Shown piece after piece: positions 44,233-55,173 of a DNA stretch of 64,000 nt. Numbering within the stretch: position 1 is the stretch's first letter; every line of letters begins with the position of its first letter. The stretch is from Euglena gracilis (taxonomy: Eukaryota > Euglenida > Euglenophyceae > Euglenales), in the NCBI GenBank assembly GCA_039621445.1, contig CP154955.1, positions 10,094,241 through 10,158,240 of the forward strand, read 5' to 3'. The translations under genes were made by a program, and so were the position numbers. The notes under the pieces are model-generated. The model was not told the origin of the DNA and made no database searches. It was given only the letters and a program-made list of their open reading frames with translations.

Positions 44233-45640
44233 GGTGTGGGTGAGTGGTGGTGTGTGAGTGGTGGTGGTGAGTTGGAGTGGTGGTGGTGTGAGTGGTGGTG
44301 GTAGTGAGTGGTGGTGGTAGGGGTGTGGTGGTGGTCGTGCGTGGTGGTGGTCGTGCGTGGTGGTGGTCGTGCGTGGTGGTGGTGGTGGGTGGTGGTGGTG
44401 GTGGGTGGTGGTGGTGTGAGTGGTGCGTGGTAGTGAGTGGTGGTGGTAGTGAGTGGTGGTGGAGTGAGTGGTGGTGGTAGTGAGTGGTGGTGGTGAGTGC
44501 GTGGTGGTGGTAGTGAGTGGTGGTGGTAGTGGTGGGGTGGAGTGTGGTGCGTGGTGTGAGTGGTGGTGTGTGAGTGGTGTGTGGTAGTGAGTGGTGGTGG
44601 TAGTGAGTGGTGGTGTGTGTTGGGTGGTGGTTGTGTGAGTGGTGGTGGTCGTGAGTGGTGGTGAGTGCGTGAGTGGTGGTGGTGTGTGAGTGGTGAGGGG
44701 TGTGAGTGGTGGTGGTGTGAGTGGTGGTGTAGTGGTTGGTGGTGGTCGTGATTGGTGGTGGTCGTGCGTGGTGGTGGTCGTGCGTGGTGGTGGTCGTGCG
44801 TGGTGGTGGTCGTGCGTGGTGGTGGTCGTGCGTGGTGGTGGTGGGTGGGGGTGGTGGTGAGAGTGGTGGTGGTAGTGTGTGGTGGTGGAGTGCGTGGTGG
44901 TGGTAGTGAGTGGTGGTGGGTAGTGAGTGGTGGTGGTGTGAGTGGTGGTGGTGTGAGTGGTGTGGTAGTGAGTGGTGGTGGTAGTGAGTGGTGGTGGTAG
45001 TGAGTGGTGGTGGTAGTGAGTGGTGGTGGTAGTGGTGGTGGGGTCGTGAGTGGTGGTGGTAGTGAGTGGTGGTGGTGTGAGTGGTGAGTGGTAGTGCGTG
45101 GTGCGTGGTGGTGGTGGTGGGGTGTGTGAGTGGTGGTGGTAGTGAGTTGGTGGTGGTCGTGAGTGTGGTGGTAGTGAGTGGGTGGTGGTCGTGCGTGGTG
45201 GTGGTCGTGCGTGGTGGTGGTCGTGCGTGGTGGTGGTGGTGCGTGGTGGTGGTGGTCGTGCGTGGTGGTGGTGGTGGTTGGTGGTGGTGGTCGTGCGTGG
45301 TGGTGGTCGTGCGTGGTGGTGGTCGTGCGTGGTGGTGGTCGTGGTGCGTGGTGGTAGTGCGTGGGTGGTGGTGGTAGTGCGTGGTGGTGGTTGTGCGTGG
45401 GTGGTGGTAGTCGAGTGTGGTGGTGGTCGTGCGTGGTGGTGGTCGTGCGTGGTGGTGGTCGTGCGTGGTGGTGGTCGTGCGTGGTGGTGGTCGTGCGTGG
45501 TGGTGGTCGTGCGTGGTGGTGGTCGTGCGTGGTGGTGGTCGTGCGTGGTGGTGGTCGTGCGTGGTGGTGGTCGTGCGTGGTGGTGGTCGTGGTGGTCGTG
45601 GTGGTCGTGGTGGTTGTGGTTGTTGTTGTTGTTGTCCTCC
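44233..45640. repeat. 16-bp minisatellite GTGCGTGGTGGTGGTC and relatives
   Basis: Mostly GTGAGTGGTGGTGGTA units up to 45180, then long runs of GTGCGTGGTGGTGGTC. The most homogeneous stretch (45416-45592, about 11 copies) is presumably the youngest. The array ends abruptly at GTTGTCCTCC, about 110 bases before gene 2 exon 12. Confidence 0.93.
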
Positions 45641-45747
45641 TCCTTGCTGGCTTGTGAGGCGGCGGTTCCTCAGTGAGAGGGGTTGGTGTCTGGTAATCAA
45701 ACACACTCCAAAAATTGCTGCGAGGTTCCTGCGCCGTCCGGGCGTAG

Positions 45748-45899
45748 CATTCCACTCCGCCCCGTCGCACATGGGCGGCACAAAGATCGGCCTGCGCTTG
45801 TTGGCCCAGCTGCCCACCGTGGGCTTCCACAACCGGAAGTTCGCCCACTGCTACACCGGCGGCGTGTGGCGGGGCACCGTGCTGTGCATCAAGCGACCA
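45748..45899 (+). CDS. Gene 2, exon 12: entry into membrane domain 1
   Basis: After GCGTAG at 45742-45747 the frame reads MGGTKIGLRLLAQLPTVGFH, then NRKFAHCYTGGVWRGTVLCI and KRP. It precedes the RQW motif of exon 13 and fits the segment leading to the first membrane helix (xxxFxxQxxxLxxR). No GT follows; GC at 45900 (CCA then GCGCGG) is in phase 0 and would join KRP to GDSRCPRQW, matching the phase 0 start of exon 13. The composition is clearly coding-like. Moderate certainty. Confidence 0.65.
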
Positions 45900-45956
45900 G
45901 CGCGGGCTTGCCCAAAGTCCCTTCTCCGTTTGAAAACTAACCTCCCATAGGCCCAA

Positions 45957-46520
45957 CAGCCTTCTTTTTAACTGAGAAGACCCCCCCAGATGGGAATGGG
46001 GATGAGGGGGATGGATGGGTCTGGGGCCGGGATGGATGGGTCCCAAGCTGGAGGCCCAGGTATGGGCTTCGGCGCAAAGCGCCGAAACCCATGTTTCTGA
46101 CGCAAATTTTTTGAAGCTCTTTTGGACCCAATTTTTTTGACCAAAATTTTGAAACCAAAATTTTTTTGGGATATGCCCTCAGACGGCCCGATTTTGGGGT
46201 CCCCCTCCCCAGGGGGGTGCCAGGTTTTTTTTTTTTTTAGTTGTGTGCCTACCCCACCCCGGGGGGGGGGGGGGCCCGGGGAAGGCACCCCATAGCACCC
46301 CTGCCGATCCCCCGGCGGGGGTGAGGGTTGTAGGGTTTCGGTGGTGGGTTGGGCAGGCACCCCTGTCCGGCGACCGATCCCGTTTTTTTACCCTTTTTTT
46401 GGCAAGGACCCACCCGACCCTGGGTACCCCGGGCTCCCCCCCCCCCCTGAGGGGTGTGCCTGCTATGGGCAGGCCACCCTACAGCACCCACCCACCCCCC
46501 TCCCCCCGGTCGTTTAAAAA
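45957..46520. mobile_element. Fragments of CAGG-type elements in a gene 2 intron
   Basis: CAGCCTTCTTTTTAAC at 45957, GGCGCAAAGCGCCG near 46071 and CCTCAGACGGCCCGAT near 46176 are pieces of the hAT-like families. CCAGGTTTTTTTTTTTTAG (46220) faces GTTTAAAAAAGCCAGG (46511-46526) as possible ends of a 300-base copy, without a clear duplication. Confidence 0.5.
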
Positions 46521-46761
46521 AGCCAGGGGGTGTCTTGGCTTTTTTCTTTAAATGAAAGAAAAGCGAAAGAACGCAATGCGATTTTCATCCAAACGATAAT
46601 TCTATCAACTGAAGATCATTATAATCCAATCGTCCTGCTTTTTGAAATATCGAACAACCTTCCCCCCGGGGTCTTCAAAAGGAGCCTTCCTCCCTGCATT
46701 GGCAAGGTCTTGCCAATGGCCCTTTTCCAACCGTCCAACCATGTGCCTTTTGTCCGAGCAG

Positions 46762-46934
46762 GGCGACTCCCGCTGCCCCCGCCAGTGGTTCCTGACGTAC
46801 GGCAACAAGGCCGGCCTGGTGATCCGCCTCTTCATCTCCATGTTCGTCAGCTTCGTGATCGGCTCGCTCTTCTTCGACCTGCACCTCACGGACTACAACG
46901 CCAAGACGGGTGTCGTCTTCTACGCCATGACCCG
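46762..46934 (+). CDS. Gene 2, exon 13: first helices of membrane domain 1
   Basis: Acceptor GAGCAG at 46756-46761. The frame reads CPRQWFLTYGNKAGLVIRLF, then ISMFVSFVIGSLFFDLHLTD and YNAKTGVVFYAM. RQxxLTxRNK...iiRxxxxxxxaliiGsLFf...RxGxlFf is the first-helix signature of PDR membrane domains. The donor is unclear: CCCGGGGCTTTCTTAG follows without GT or a phase-compatible GC. Read as ending at 46934, it joins exon 14 with exactly the family spacing. The sequence after the exon resembles a CAGGG-type element end. Confidence 0.9.
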
Positions 46935-47204
46935 GGGCTTTCTTAGCCGGAGGGGTCTTGCCTCCCCTCTTGTCTTACCTCACCCTCGGAGGGGGGGAGG
47001 GGGCAAGATCTTTCCCCGCCACACCCTGACACACTATTGTGTGCAAAGGACATACCCCTGCATTACCAAGAGAAAATCAAATTGCCAGAATTGGAGGAGG
47101 AATAAATATAAAACGACAGGAAAAATAAAAATTAAGGTAAATAAATACAACATATATAACACATATAATATAAAATATATAATATAAATATATAATGTAA
47201 CATA

Positions 47205-47592
47205 CCCCCCCCCCCTATGTCCAACGACCCCCCTATGTCCAATGACCACCCCCCCGGTCAGAGGACACTTTTTCGTGTGTTTGACCAAATTTTTGGTCCC
47301 GGCGTGAAGCGCCGGGACGAAAAATTTTCCCAAAAATTGGCCAAAAATTTGGCCAAAATGCCATTTTTGACACTTTTTGGACAAAAATTTGTCAAAATTG
47401 CCCAAAATTTTCGGCGCGAAGCGCCGGAAGGGAAAATTTGGGCATTTTTGGGTGGGTAGGGACCCGGGTGCCCACCAACTTTCTTTTGACCCCATGTCCA
47501 ACGACCACCCTCCCGGTCAGAGGACACCTTTTTGGTCACTACCCTATGTCCAACGACCACCCCCCCGGTCAGAGGACAGAGGTTACCGGTCA
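47205..47592. mobile_element. TA-flanked TIR element, copy 4 (right tip lost)
   Basis: TA at 47203-47204, a C-run and TATGTCCAACGACC start the copy. It matches copies 1 and 2 through GGACAGAGGTTACCGGTCA, where the final TTGGACATA end is missing. Confidence 0.82.
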
Positions 47593-48178
47593 AAAACGGG
47601 GATACATCCCTCCCATTTCTTCCTGAACCATATTTTTGACTATAGCTTGACTGTTAGTTAACCTAAGTTATCCATCGTCATCCATATCTGGGATTTATAC
47701 TCGCACGTTGTTGTCTGAAGTTTTTTTTTAAATATCAGTATTTTGAGGCATCTGTGGTTAGGTGTATGCAAATTTAGAAATTAAGGTCGTTCGCGATCGG
47801 TTTTTGCCAGATCGGGGAGTTCTAAAAAACCCTCTGGCCATGATGTCCAACTCCATGGCGTTCAGTGCGGTGCCGGCCATCGTGTGGGGTGGCCCCTCAC
47901 AGAGGCACTTTTTCATGAGGCCCTCCTGTTTGAGTTGGTGAGACCAAAAAGAAAGTGCGTGCTCTGAAACCCCCGGGGTGGCAGGGGAGTGCAAAATAAA
48001 CCCAAAGCCACTGAAGGCAGGGAAGGAAAAAGATAAGCTGCATTTTTCGTGGTACTTTCTGGGGATGGCGACCCCCCCCCCCAGGAAACTGTCAAGCCTG
48101 AGAATCTGTCAGGGTCCGGTCCCATCAGGCCGTGGCTGTATGTGGCTGTATTTCATCCAACTGCTGTGCCCTTCCCTC

Positions 48179-48577
48179 CCCTATGTCCAATGACTGGTGA
48201 TGTCTGTCCTCCAACTGGGGGGGGGGGGTTGTTGGACATATGGTTGTGACCAAAAAAGGCGTCCTCCGACCGGGGGGTCAGTCTTTGGAAAAGGGGTGTA
48301 AAAGAAAAATCCCTAGACCGGGGGGGGGTGCCTGGGTACAGGGGACACCCCCCCAAAAAGGTCAAATTTCCTTTCGGTGCTTCACAATATAAAAAATAGA
48401 AAACTTGACAGTTTTGACAATTCTTTTGTCCAAAATGTACCCAAAATGGCATTCGGGCAGCAAAACTTTTGGCCCACCAGCGCTTTACAAGCCAAGAATC
48501 TGACAAAGCACAGAAAAGGTGTCCTCCAACCGGGTGGGGGGGTTAGACATAGGCGGTCATTGGACACAGGGGGGGGT
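48179..48577. mobile_element. Diverged copy of the TA-flanked family
   Basis: CTATGTCCAATGACTGG at the left and GGTCATTGGACACAGGGG at the right face each other over 400 bases. Interior GTCCTCCGACCGGGG and TTGACAATTCTTTTGTCC match the family in reverse orientation. No reliable TA borders. Confidence 0.55.
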
Positions 48578-48784
48578 TCATGTCCCAGAGGACGAAGACA
48601 CCTCCAGAGCATCCTTTTCCGCCCAGTGGCGTTTCGGGCTGAATCTGCGGCAACGTAACACAATTGGGTGAATTTGAACTCCCACAGTGCTCCCAGAAGC
48701 CCAACGGTCACGCAGGCGGTTGGAAAGGCTTATCACGCCCCACATCAACAGTTTGTACGATCAGGAGTGACGACCTCTCCTACA

Positions 48785-48895
48785 CAACACACACACACAC
48801 ACACAAACGTATGCCGCATGCACATTTACGCACGCACGTGTGCATGCATGCACACGCACGCGCGGGCACACACACATACGCAAACAGTAGCCTCT
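48785..48895. repeat. CA-rich low-complexity tract
   Basis: CACACACA runs mixed with GCATGCATG and GCACGCGCG just upstream of exon 14. Confidence 0.8.
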
Positions 48896-48915
48896 CTCTA
48901 ATCTTCCTCCCACAG

Positions 48916-49052
48916 GATTGTTTGCAGTGTCGTGCCCCCGGAGAGCCACCTCAGCCCCGTAAACGGCCGCCACATCCTCTACCGGGAGATTGCGGCCAAC
49001 TTCTACCCCCCGGTGTCGTGGGTCACGGCCTGTCAGTTGGCCGACATTCCTA
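48916..49052 (+). CDS. Gene 2, exon 14: membrane domain 1, LYRE motif
   Basis: Acceptor CCCACAG at 48909-48915. The frame reads IVCSVVPPESHLSPVNGRHI, then LYREIAANFYPPVSWVTACQ and LADIP. HILYREIAANFYP matches PVFYKQRDxxFYPxWxxxLPxxLLxIP. Stopping after CCTA (GC donor GCGGGG at 49053) leaves one base. Exon 15 supplies two, giving ADIPTAEALLF, a precise family match; no GT of that phase exists nearby. This is good evidence for a GC-AG intron. Confidence 0.88.
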
Positions 49053-50853
49053 GCGGGGCCGGGGGCTTGGGGTCGGGCTTTCAGAATGGGGAGAGCATTC
49101 ACATGTATTTCTTCCTTTGGTGTCTTTTTTTTGAGCGAGGCGAAACCTTGCATATTATCATGTCATTTTTGTGGGGGGTTTTTTCTCGTCCCGTGCTTCG
49201 AGGGTATTGGATGCTTCCCTCCCCACCAGTATGATATGCGCCATTTAGGGCTTTATGCTCCTTCTTGAGGTGGCAAGCTGAGGGGGAAAAAGCTTGTGGG
49301 GCTGTGAAGGAATTTTGTTGCCTCAAACTTTTTTTGGGTGTTCTTTTCCTACGGCATTTTTCATTGGTTTTTGATTTAGTGTGCTGGATTAGTCAGTTGC
49401 GATTTCGTTATGGATAATTTTTTAAAACATTTTCCAGGGAGAATTGTGAATGATTGTTCAAATGCTGCATATGCATGCATACAATGCATGTAGCATTACA
49501 AAGACCGAATTTGTGGAGGTGATTTTCTGCTCTCAAGCAGAAGTTTGTACACTCTGGGAGACTTAAAATAATATAAAAATGGAACTTTTGTTTTTTTTCT
49601 ATCTTGTGTTGCCTTTTTTGAGAAATGTGTGACTGTTTTTGTCAAGAACTCTGATTGTGCTTTCTATACATTATGTGGCAGGCGAGTACTCCCCCCTCCC
49701 AAAATACCCTCTCCAAATATCACCCCCCTCTCTCGGGGGCTGATAACACCCCAAACACACGCCCAAATATCCCCCCCCTGTTTCCTTTTGGTTTTCCATG
49801 TGAAAATAACCCCTCCCCCCAAACAACACCCGCCCCTCGGGCCCAGTTCGAGTGCCCAAATAACACACTGGGGGGTGTTATTTGGGGTGGGGGTCAGTTG
49901 GCAGGCCCCCCCGGGAGGGCCTGCCAACCAACTAACCCCCCCTGCACAGGGTGTCTCTGGGGTTATGGAAGGAGCCGGGTTAGGGTTGTTATTCCGGGCC
50001 AGGCATCTTTTCAAGTCAGAAGACCCCCCTCCGGGGGGGGTGGGTGGGTCCGGGCCGGACCCCCCCCCCCCAAGAAGGGGGGCTGCCGGGCCGGAAGAAG
50101 GGGGGCTGCCCCCGCGCCGAGGCCCCGCCTCTCCTTGGCCGGGGGCTGCACTGCCCAAAGGCGGCCGGAAGGCCGACGAAAAGAAACGTGGAGACCGCCG
50201 ATCCCGGTTTTTTTGGGGCATCGCCCCCGAAAGGGAGGTCGTTGGGTTGCGCGGACAGGAGAAGGGCTATGGTCGACCGCAAGCAGAAGCTGTCAGGCGG
50301 CGCGGGTGCGGCCCCCCCCCTTCTCACGGCCCGGAACAACAACCCCCCCCCCAGAGACCCCCTTTGCAGAGGGGGGCCAGGGGGGGGGGCTGCCAACTGC
50401 GCGCCTGCTACACACACATACACACACACACATACACACACACATACACACACACACACACACACAGCCTTGGGCCAACCAAGCCGGAGCTCATAAACCC
50501 ACGGCTGTTGATCACCATGTCGGTGGGGAGGGGCAGGTTTCAACTCAAGGGCAGGTGGGGGTTTGGATCCCCCCGAGGAATCCCCATGACATACCGAAAC
50601 AGTGGCGCTGGAGGGAAATTTTTGGCTCTCGGGGGGGCCCGTCCGCCTCCCCCCCCCCTGTTCCATCTCCCACCAAACCCCATACACCAGGTCCCCTGCC
50701 CCCACACCATCCCCTCCAGCCTCACAGAACTTTGGTAAAACTTGCATTGTTTTTTTCGTAGTTTTTTTTTTTGGATGATCCCTGCTGTCTTCCCCCCTGG
50801 GGGGCAAACAAAACAGACCCCCCATCGGCGCCCCTCGCCCCACCGCATCGCAG
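49053..50853 (+). other. Gene 2 intron with CAGG-type fragments and a CA array
   Basis: A (CA)n tract lies at 50410-50466. GGGCCAGGCATCTTTTCAAG at 49997 is a left end of the CAGGCTTC family without a matched right end. 49686-49950 has dense ATAACACCCC and ATATCACCCC repeats. No exon is recognised. Confidence 0.5.
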
Positions 50854-50966
50854 CGGCGGAGGCCCTCCTGTTCTGCACCATCGTGTACTGGATGTGCGCG
50901 TTCTCCCCCGTGGTCTCCGATTTCTTCGTCTTCACCAGCGGCGTGTTCCTCGTCAAGGTCGGCATG
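50854..50966 (+). CDS. Gene 2, exon 15: membrane domain 1, helices 3-4
   Basis: Acceptor ATCGCAG at 50847-50853. The frame reads AEALLFCTIVYWMCAFSPVV, then SDFFVFTSGVFLVKVGM. It follows ExxxfxxivYwxxGfxPxxxxFFxFxxxlfl of the PDR family. The donor GT at 50967 is in phase 0 and joins exon 16 as VKVGM then ASVAFFRL, reproducing the family's xxMaxSLFRlxaa. Strong. Confidence 0.9.
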
Positions 50967-51035
50967 GTGGCCTCCCAGAGGGGTTTGGAAGGCAACCCTA
51001 CACCACCAGGGTAAATTGTAAGAAATGTGAGTTTT

Positions 51036-53214
51036 GGGTGGGGCCGCCCTGGACCCTCCTGCCCCTCTCAAGGGGAGACCGACCCTGGGGGGGGGGTACT
51101 TGGACCTCCTGAAAAAGGTCAAATGTTTTCTTTTGCTTTCGCTTTTGCCCCTTTTTAGAAAAAGCATTTTTGATATTTTTTTGCCCAAAAAGTCTGCAAA
51201 ATGGATTTTTGGGCCGATTTGAAGGATGGCACTTCGGTTCGGACCCTCCCAGGATTTTCACCCCCGACAAAACAGTGGCGCAGTCAGCTGACCGATTTTT
51301 TTGCTCGGCGCGATCCTTTACATCGAACCCTTCATATCGAGCCCACTAGTTTGGGGAGGAGTGCAGGGTTCAGTGTAAGGTGAGGTGTAAGTGAATGGGG
51401 TTCGTCCCCCCCCCCCCCGACCAGAGGGGGGTCCACACTCTCCCCTGCCACAGGTTCCGAACCGACCCGGAAGGGATACCCGGGACCTCCCTCAAAAGGT
51501 CGTTTTTTTCTTCCGGTGAATTGTGCCGAACACTTTTGCATTTTTGACAAAATATTGCCTAAAACGTGCCCAAAATGAAGCTGTTGGCCGTTTTGGTGTC
51601 AAAGTTTTTTTGGAAGGTGCTTCGCGTGTGGCCGAAATTTGTTCCCAAACGGTGCCACTGTTAACCCCCTTCCTGGACTGGAGGGGGTGGGGCGAGGTTT
51701 TTTAGGCCTACATTTGGCCAAATTTTTGAGTCACATTAAAGTTTGGCCTATCCCCCCCATCAGGAGCCCCCCAGGGTTACTATACGAACAGAGTGGACCA
51801 AATCACATTGCAGAAAATCACATCACATCACATCACATCACATCACATAGTATCACATTACATCAGATCATATTGCGGAAAAACTGTGGGGGGTTCTCCA
51901 GTGATTCGTGCCAATGTGGGAATTCTATGTGTTTTTTTTAACATATTTTCCCTGATTTTCCCCCCAAAAATCCAAAAGTGTCAAAAGCTGGGCTTTTTTG
52001 GGAGGTTTTGGGGTTCCAAATTTTTGGGCGCTTCAGGCAAGTCACTGCAAAAATTTTCCACTAGCTGGGTCTCCTAGCAGACCTCCCCTCTTGGGAGGCA
52101 CTTTGGGGATTCCACCAGAACGTGCACTGCTAGCTGCAGTCTAGCCACGGGATTCTGCAAGTCCTTAAGCCGAGGCATGGTTTGGGTGTGTGTGGGTAGT
52201 CCCAAACTACTCATGCTAGTCCTATCATAAGGCCTCAAAAGCACACAAACACACACTTGTGTATGTAGGTGCCTTGTTTAACCTCGGCCAAAAGGGCTGA
52301 AGCCAATCTGGAGTTCGAATGGCGGTCAAAATCTGCAAAGTTGAAAAACGTGTCTTTTGATGGGTTGGGTGATTGTGGGGGGGTGGCCCCAGGATGCCAT
52401 ACATCATTTCCCCCCTCGAATCGACCAGTTTTCAATCGAATGCGTTGGACCTGCAGCAAGGGGGGGATTCGGTTTGAATTTTTTCGCAATTTCTTTCAAA
52501 AATTTTAGTGCATTTTTGTTCTGCTTTTTTAGCACTTTTTCGTGATTCTTTTTTTTACCCAATGTTTGCATGTTTAAACATTTTTTTCATTTTTTTTTTT
52601 AGCATTTTTTGATTTTTTTTAAAAAAAACTGACATTTTCCTCATAATTTCACACAATTCATGCTTTGGTGGTATTATTTCGAGGATTTTTTTTTGCACTT
52701 TCATGAACCTCTTTTTCTCAGATTTGCACATCTTCCCCCTCATTTTCCCCAAAAATGCGCATTTTACGCATTTTTTTTTGCACGGTTTGCTTTTTTTCAG
52801 GGCTCTGCCTTCACAGTTACATTTATTTTTGGCGAAACCAAGGGGGCTTGTTGTTTGCGGGGGGTTCTAATTGGGGGGCTGAAATGAAGGTTTAACTTTG
52901 GTCCAAATAAATCCCAGAAAAAATGCAATTCATAATAATGATCATGACCCTCATAAAAGTAACGTAAATCTAATGGAAACAGTGGTAAACAAATGATGAA
53001 TCCGACACCCAAACTGCCTTGTACGAGGCCCAAGGTTAGACTGTTGGGACCAATCGTGGGAGGGATCGGCTGCCTTTTGAAGCATTTGGCCCATGATGTG
53101 AGTGAGAAGGGGTGTTTTTTGGGTGTTTTTGGCGGGTTGGTGGGCCTTGGGGCGCCTGTCAAGGGTTCTGTGACTGCATCGCTGGCGCTGTGGCGACCTC
53201 TCAATTATAAAAAG
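51036..53214 (+). other. Gene 2 intron, T-rich, nothing recognised
   Basis: 2.2 kb with poly-T tracts (52500-52800), a short (CATCA)n array at 51819-51850, CTAGCTGGGTCTCCTAGCAG at 52063, and frames on both strands without domains. Confidence 0.45.
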
Positions 53215-53311
53215 GCCTCTGTGGCCTTCTTCCGCTTGTTCGGCCTGCTGTCCCCAAATGACGTCCTGGGCACCGGAGCTGCGGCCATCATTGTCTTGCC
53301 CGGCCCCCAGT
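53215..53311 (+). CDS. Gene 2, exon 16: membrane domain 1, FRL segment
   Basis: Acceptor AAAAG at 53210-53214. The frame reads ASVAFFRLFGLLSPNDVLGT, then GAAAIIVLPGPQ. slFRxxgxxxrnxvxAxxxGsxxll is the matching family segment. GT at 53312 (GTCAGT, close to consensus) leaves one base, which fits exon 17. GT at 53293 (phase 0) would give a better length match to homologues but needs a non-AG acceptor. Confidence 0.82.
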
Positions 53312-54145
53312 GTCAGTGCGCGTGTGGCCTCTGTGCACCTCGCCCCGGTATCATTGTTGTTGAATGCAGGTTTTGGAGGTGGCACGCCTGGATAACTTTG
53401 TTTCATTTTTGAAAAATGTGCATTCTCAAAAAAATGCATAATTATTGAAAGGAAAATGCCAGAGATTTTTCCTTTTCTGATTTGGCAGGTCAAATTCTTA
53501 ATCCGTCGTGATCTGCAATTGCAAAAGCTCATGTATTGGTTGGGCTAACCATCACAAAAACGTTTTGAAATGCAATAAGAAACGACAAACCTGAGTGCAA
53601 TACAACCTCTAAAACGTCTGAAGTTGAATCGCTTCCTGAATCTGGGCTGATCTGAGACCATCAAAATAATGTGCATCCGATCAGAGGTTATTTTTTAGTA
53701 CCCAGGGAAGAAGGAGGTGGAGGGGGGAAAGGATCAGGAGACCCACCTTTGGGTGAATTTTGGGGTTCAAAAGATTCGGCTTGACCTCCCCAGGGTTGGG
53801 GTTTAGGACAGACCCCCCACGGGCCACCAAAATTAAAAAAAATCCGCCTCCAACACACACTGATAATGTCTAAGGTCTAAGGTCTTCGTCAGCTCCGCCG
53901 GACCCACAAAGGAGTTCTTCCAGGTCAGCATCTCACATGAATGGTCCCCTCCTTGAATCCCCTGATCAAGCCTCTGGGTGATCTTCGGGCTTCTGCCAAA
54001 ATTTTTCTGCCCGTTTCGCACGACCACCCCTGGCCAGAAGGTGCACCACCCCAGTCGTTCGGCACAAAGAGGAGTTCAGCCACACTGCACTTGTCGTCTA
54101 CCAGCCCAGACTCTCCCTCCCCTGGCAGCTGACGCCCCAAAGTAG

Positions 54146-54251
54146 CCCGTGGGCCGCCCGCGTTACTCTTGATCCACACCGGGTACGCCATCGCACTGGT
54201 CAACGTCAAGCCGTGGTGGCTCTGGGCAGGGCGCGAGGGACGGCAAATTGT
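54146..54251 (+). CDS. Gene 2, exon 17: membrane domain 1, WWxW half-motif
   Basis: Acceptor GTAG at 54142-54145. The frame reads LLLIHTGYAIALVNVKPWWL and W. It fits llLGGFxixxxxIxxWWxW before the last helices. Homology starts at the Leu codon at 54163, so about six residues before it are extra if the AG is right. The end is uncertain: GT at 54252 leaves two bases that fit exon 18; GC right after the Trp codon (GCAGGG) would end at the conserved motif. Confidence 0.75.
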
Positions 54252-54706
54252 GTGCCTGTCTCTGATCTTCATGTACGGACTGTTCCCATCTGTCCCCAAT
54301 GGTGTCTTCGGGGTGTTTTACTTTTTTGAGGTTGTTGTGATGAACAAATTTATTTGATGCCGCAGAAAAATTGGAAGTTTGCACTTGGGCCTGATTCCAA
54401 TGCCCAAATCTAGTTTAAGAATAAAGAACGATGCTGAAATTTGGCTCATGGTCCCATCTTTCACCCGATTCCACTTACTCCATGAACCCCTCCCAGCAGC
54501 AGGAACCCATAAGCAGCAACACCTTGTGTTATTGTTTGATAAATTCTTTCACAGCAACATGGCCTGGACCATTTTTCTATGATATTTTGTGTGATATTGG
54601 GTTCCTCAGCTGGAAGGATGGAGGATGGCAGGTTAATGTGGAGGATGCAAGCTTTTTTTCCCCCCTTTTCCCCGCTTTTTTTGTGCTTTTTCAATTTTGG
54701 CAATCG

Positions 54707-54919
54707 GCCGAAGGCCGGGCCAGCCGGCCGCAGGCTGGCCAGCCAACTGGGCTGCCCAGCTCACCTATCCCTGCATTTTTTTCCCCTCACCACAGTTTCC
54801 TCTATCACAGCCCCCAGCCTTGATCTAGCTCTATCCACCAAAATGTCGAAAATGGCAAAATGTGTTAGAAAATTTTGTTTTTCACCGACCCAGCCCAGCC
54901 CAGCCCCCTCCAGCCCCGG

Positions 54920-54950
<31 letters not shown>

Positions 54951-55039
54951 ACCCCCCTCCAGCCAGCAGCCTTTTTGCCAGCCGGAGGCTGGACCCCCCC
55001 CCCCCCCCGGGGGGGGGGGGGTCCTTAAGAAATTCCCTG
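54707..55039. mobile_element. hAT-like MITE, family CAGGGAATTTC, left end truncated
   Basis: The right end CTTAAGAAATTCCCTG is perfect, and the interior (CCGGCCGAAGGCCGGGCC, CTCACCTATCCCTGCA) matches 30896-31381 closely. The left terminal repeat and part of the interior are missing. Confidence 0.85.
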
Positions 55040-55173
55040 CTCCTGTGTGCACTGTGGCTGCTTTTTTGGTGCCTTTTATCCCTTCTTCTGGCCTGGCGCT
55101 GTTGTCCGCCTCTGGCCCTTTTTGTCTGTGTATGTGGAGGTGGCATCCCCCCCCCCCCCGGCATATCCGTGAG

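Noticed and set aside
37154-46046. Two overlapping minus-strand frames of about 2900 codons (Pro/His/Thr-rich)
   Set aside because: They are translations of the G/T satellite, which has almost no stop codons on that strand; the only non-repeat part is the reverse of a transporter exon.
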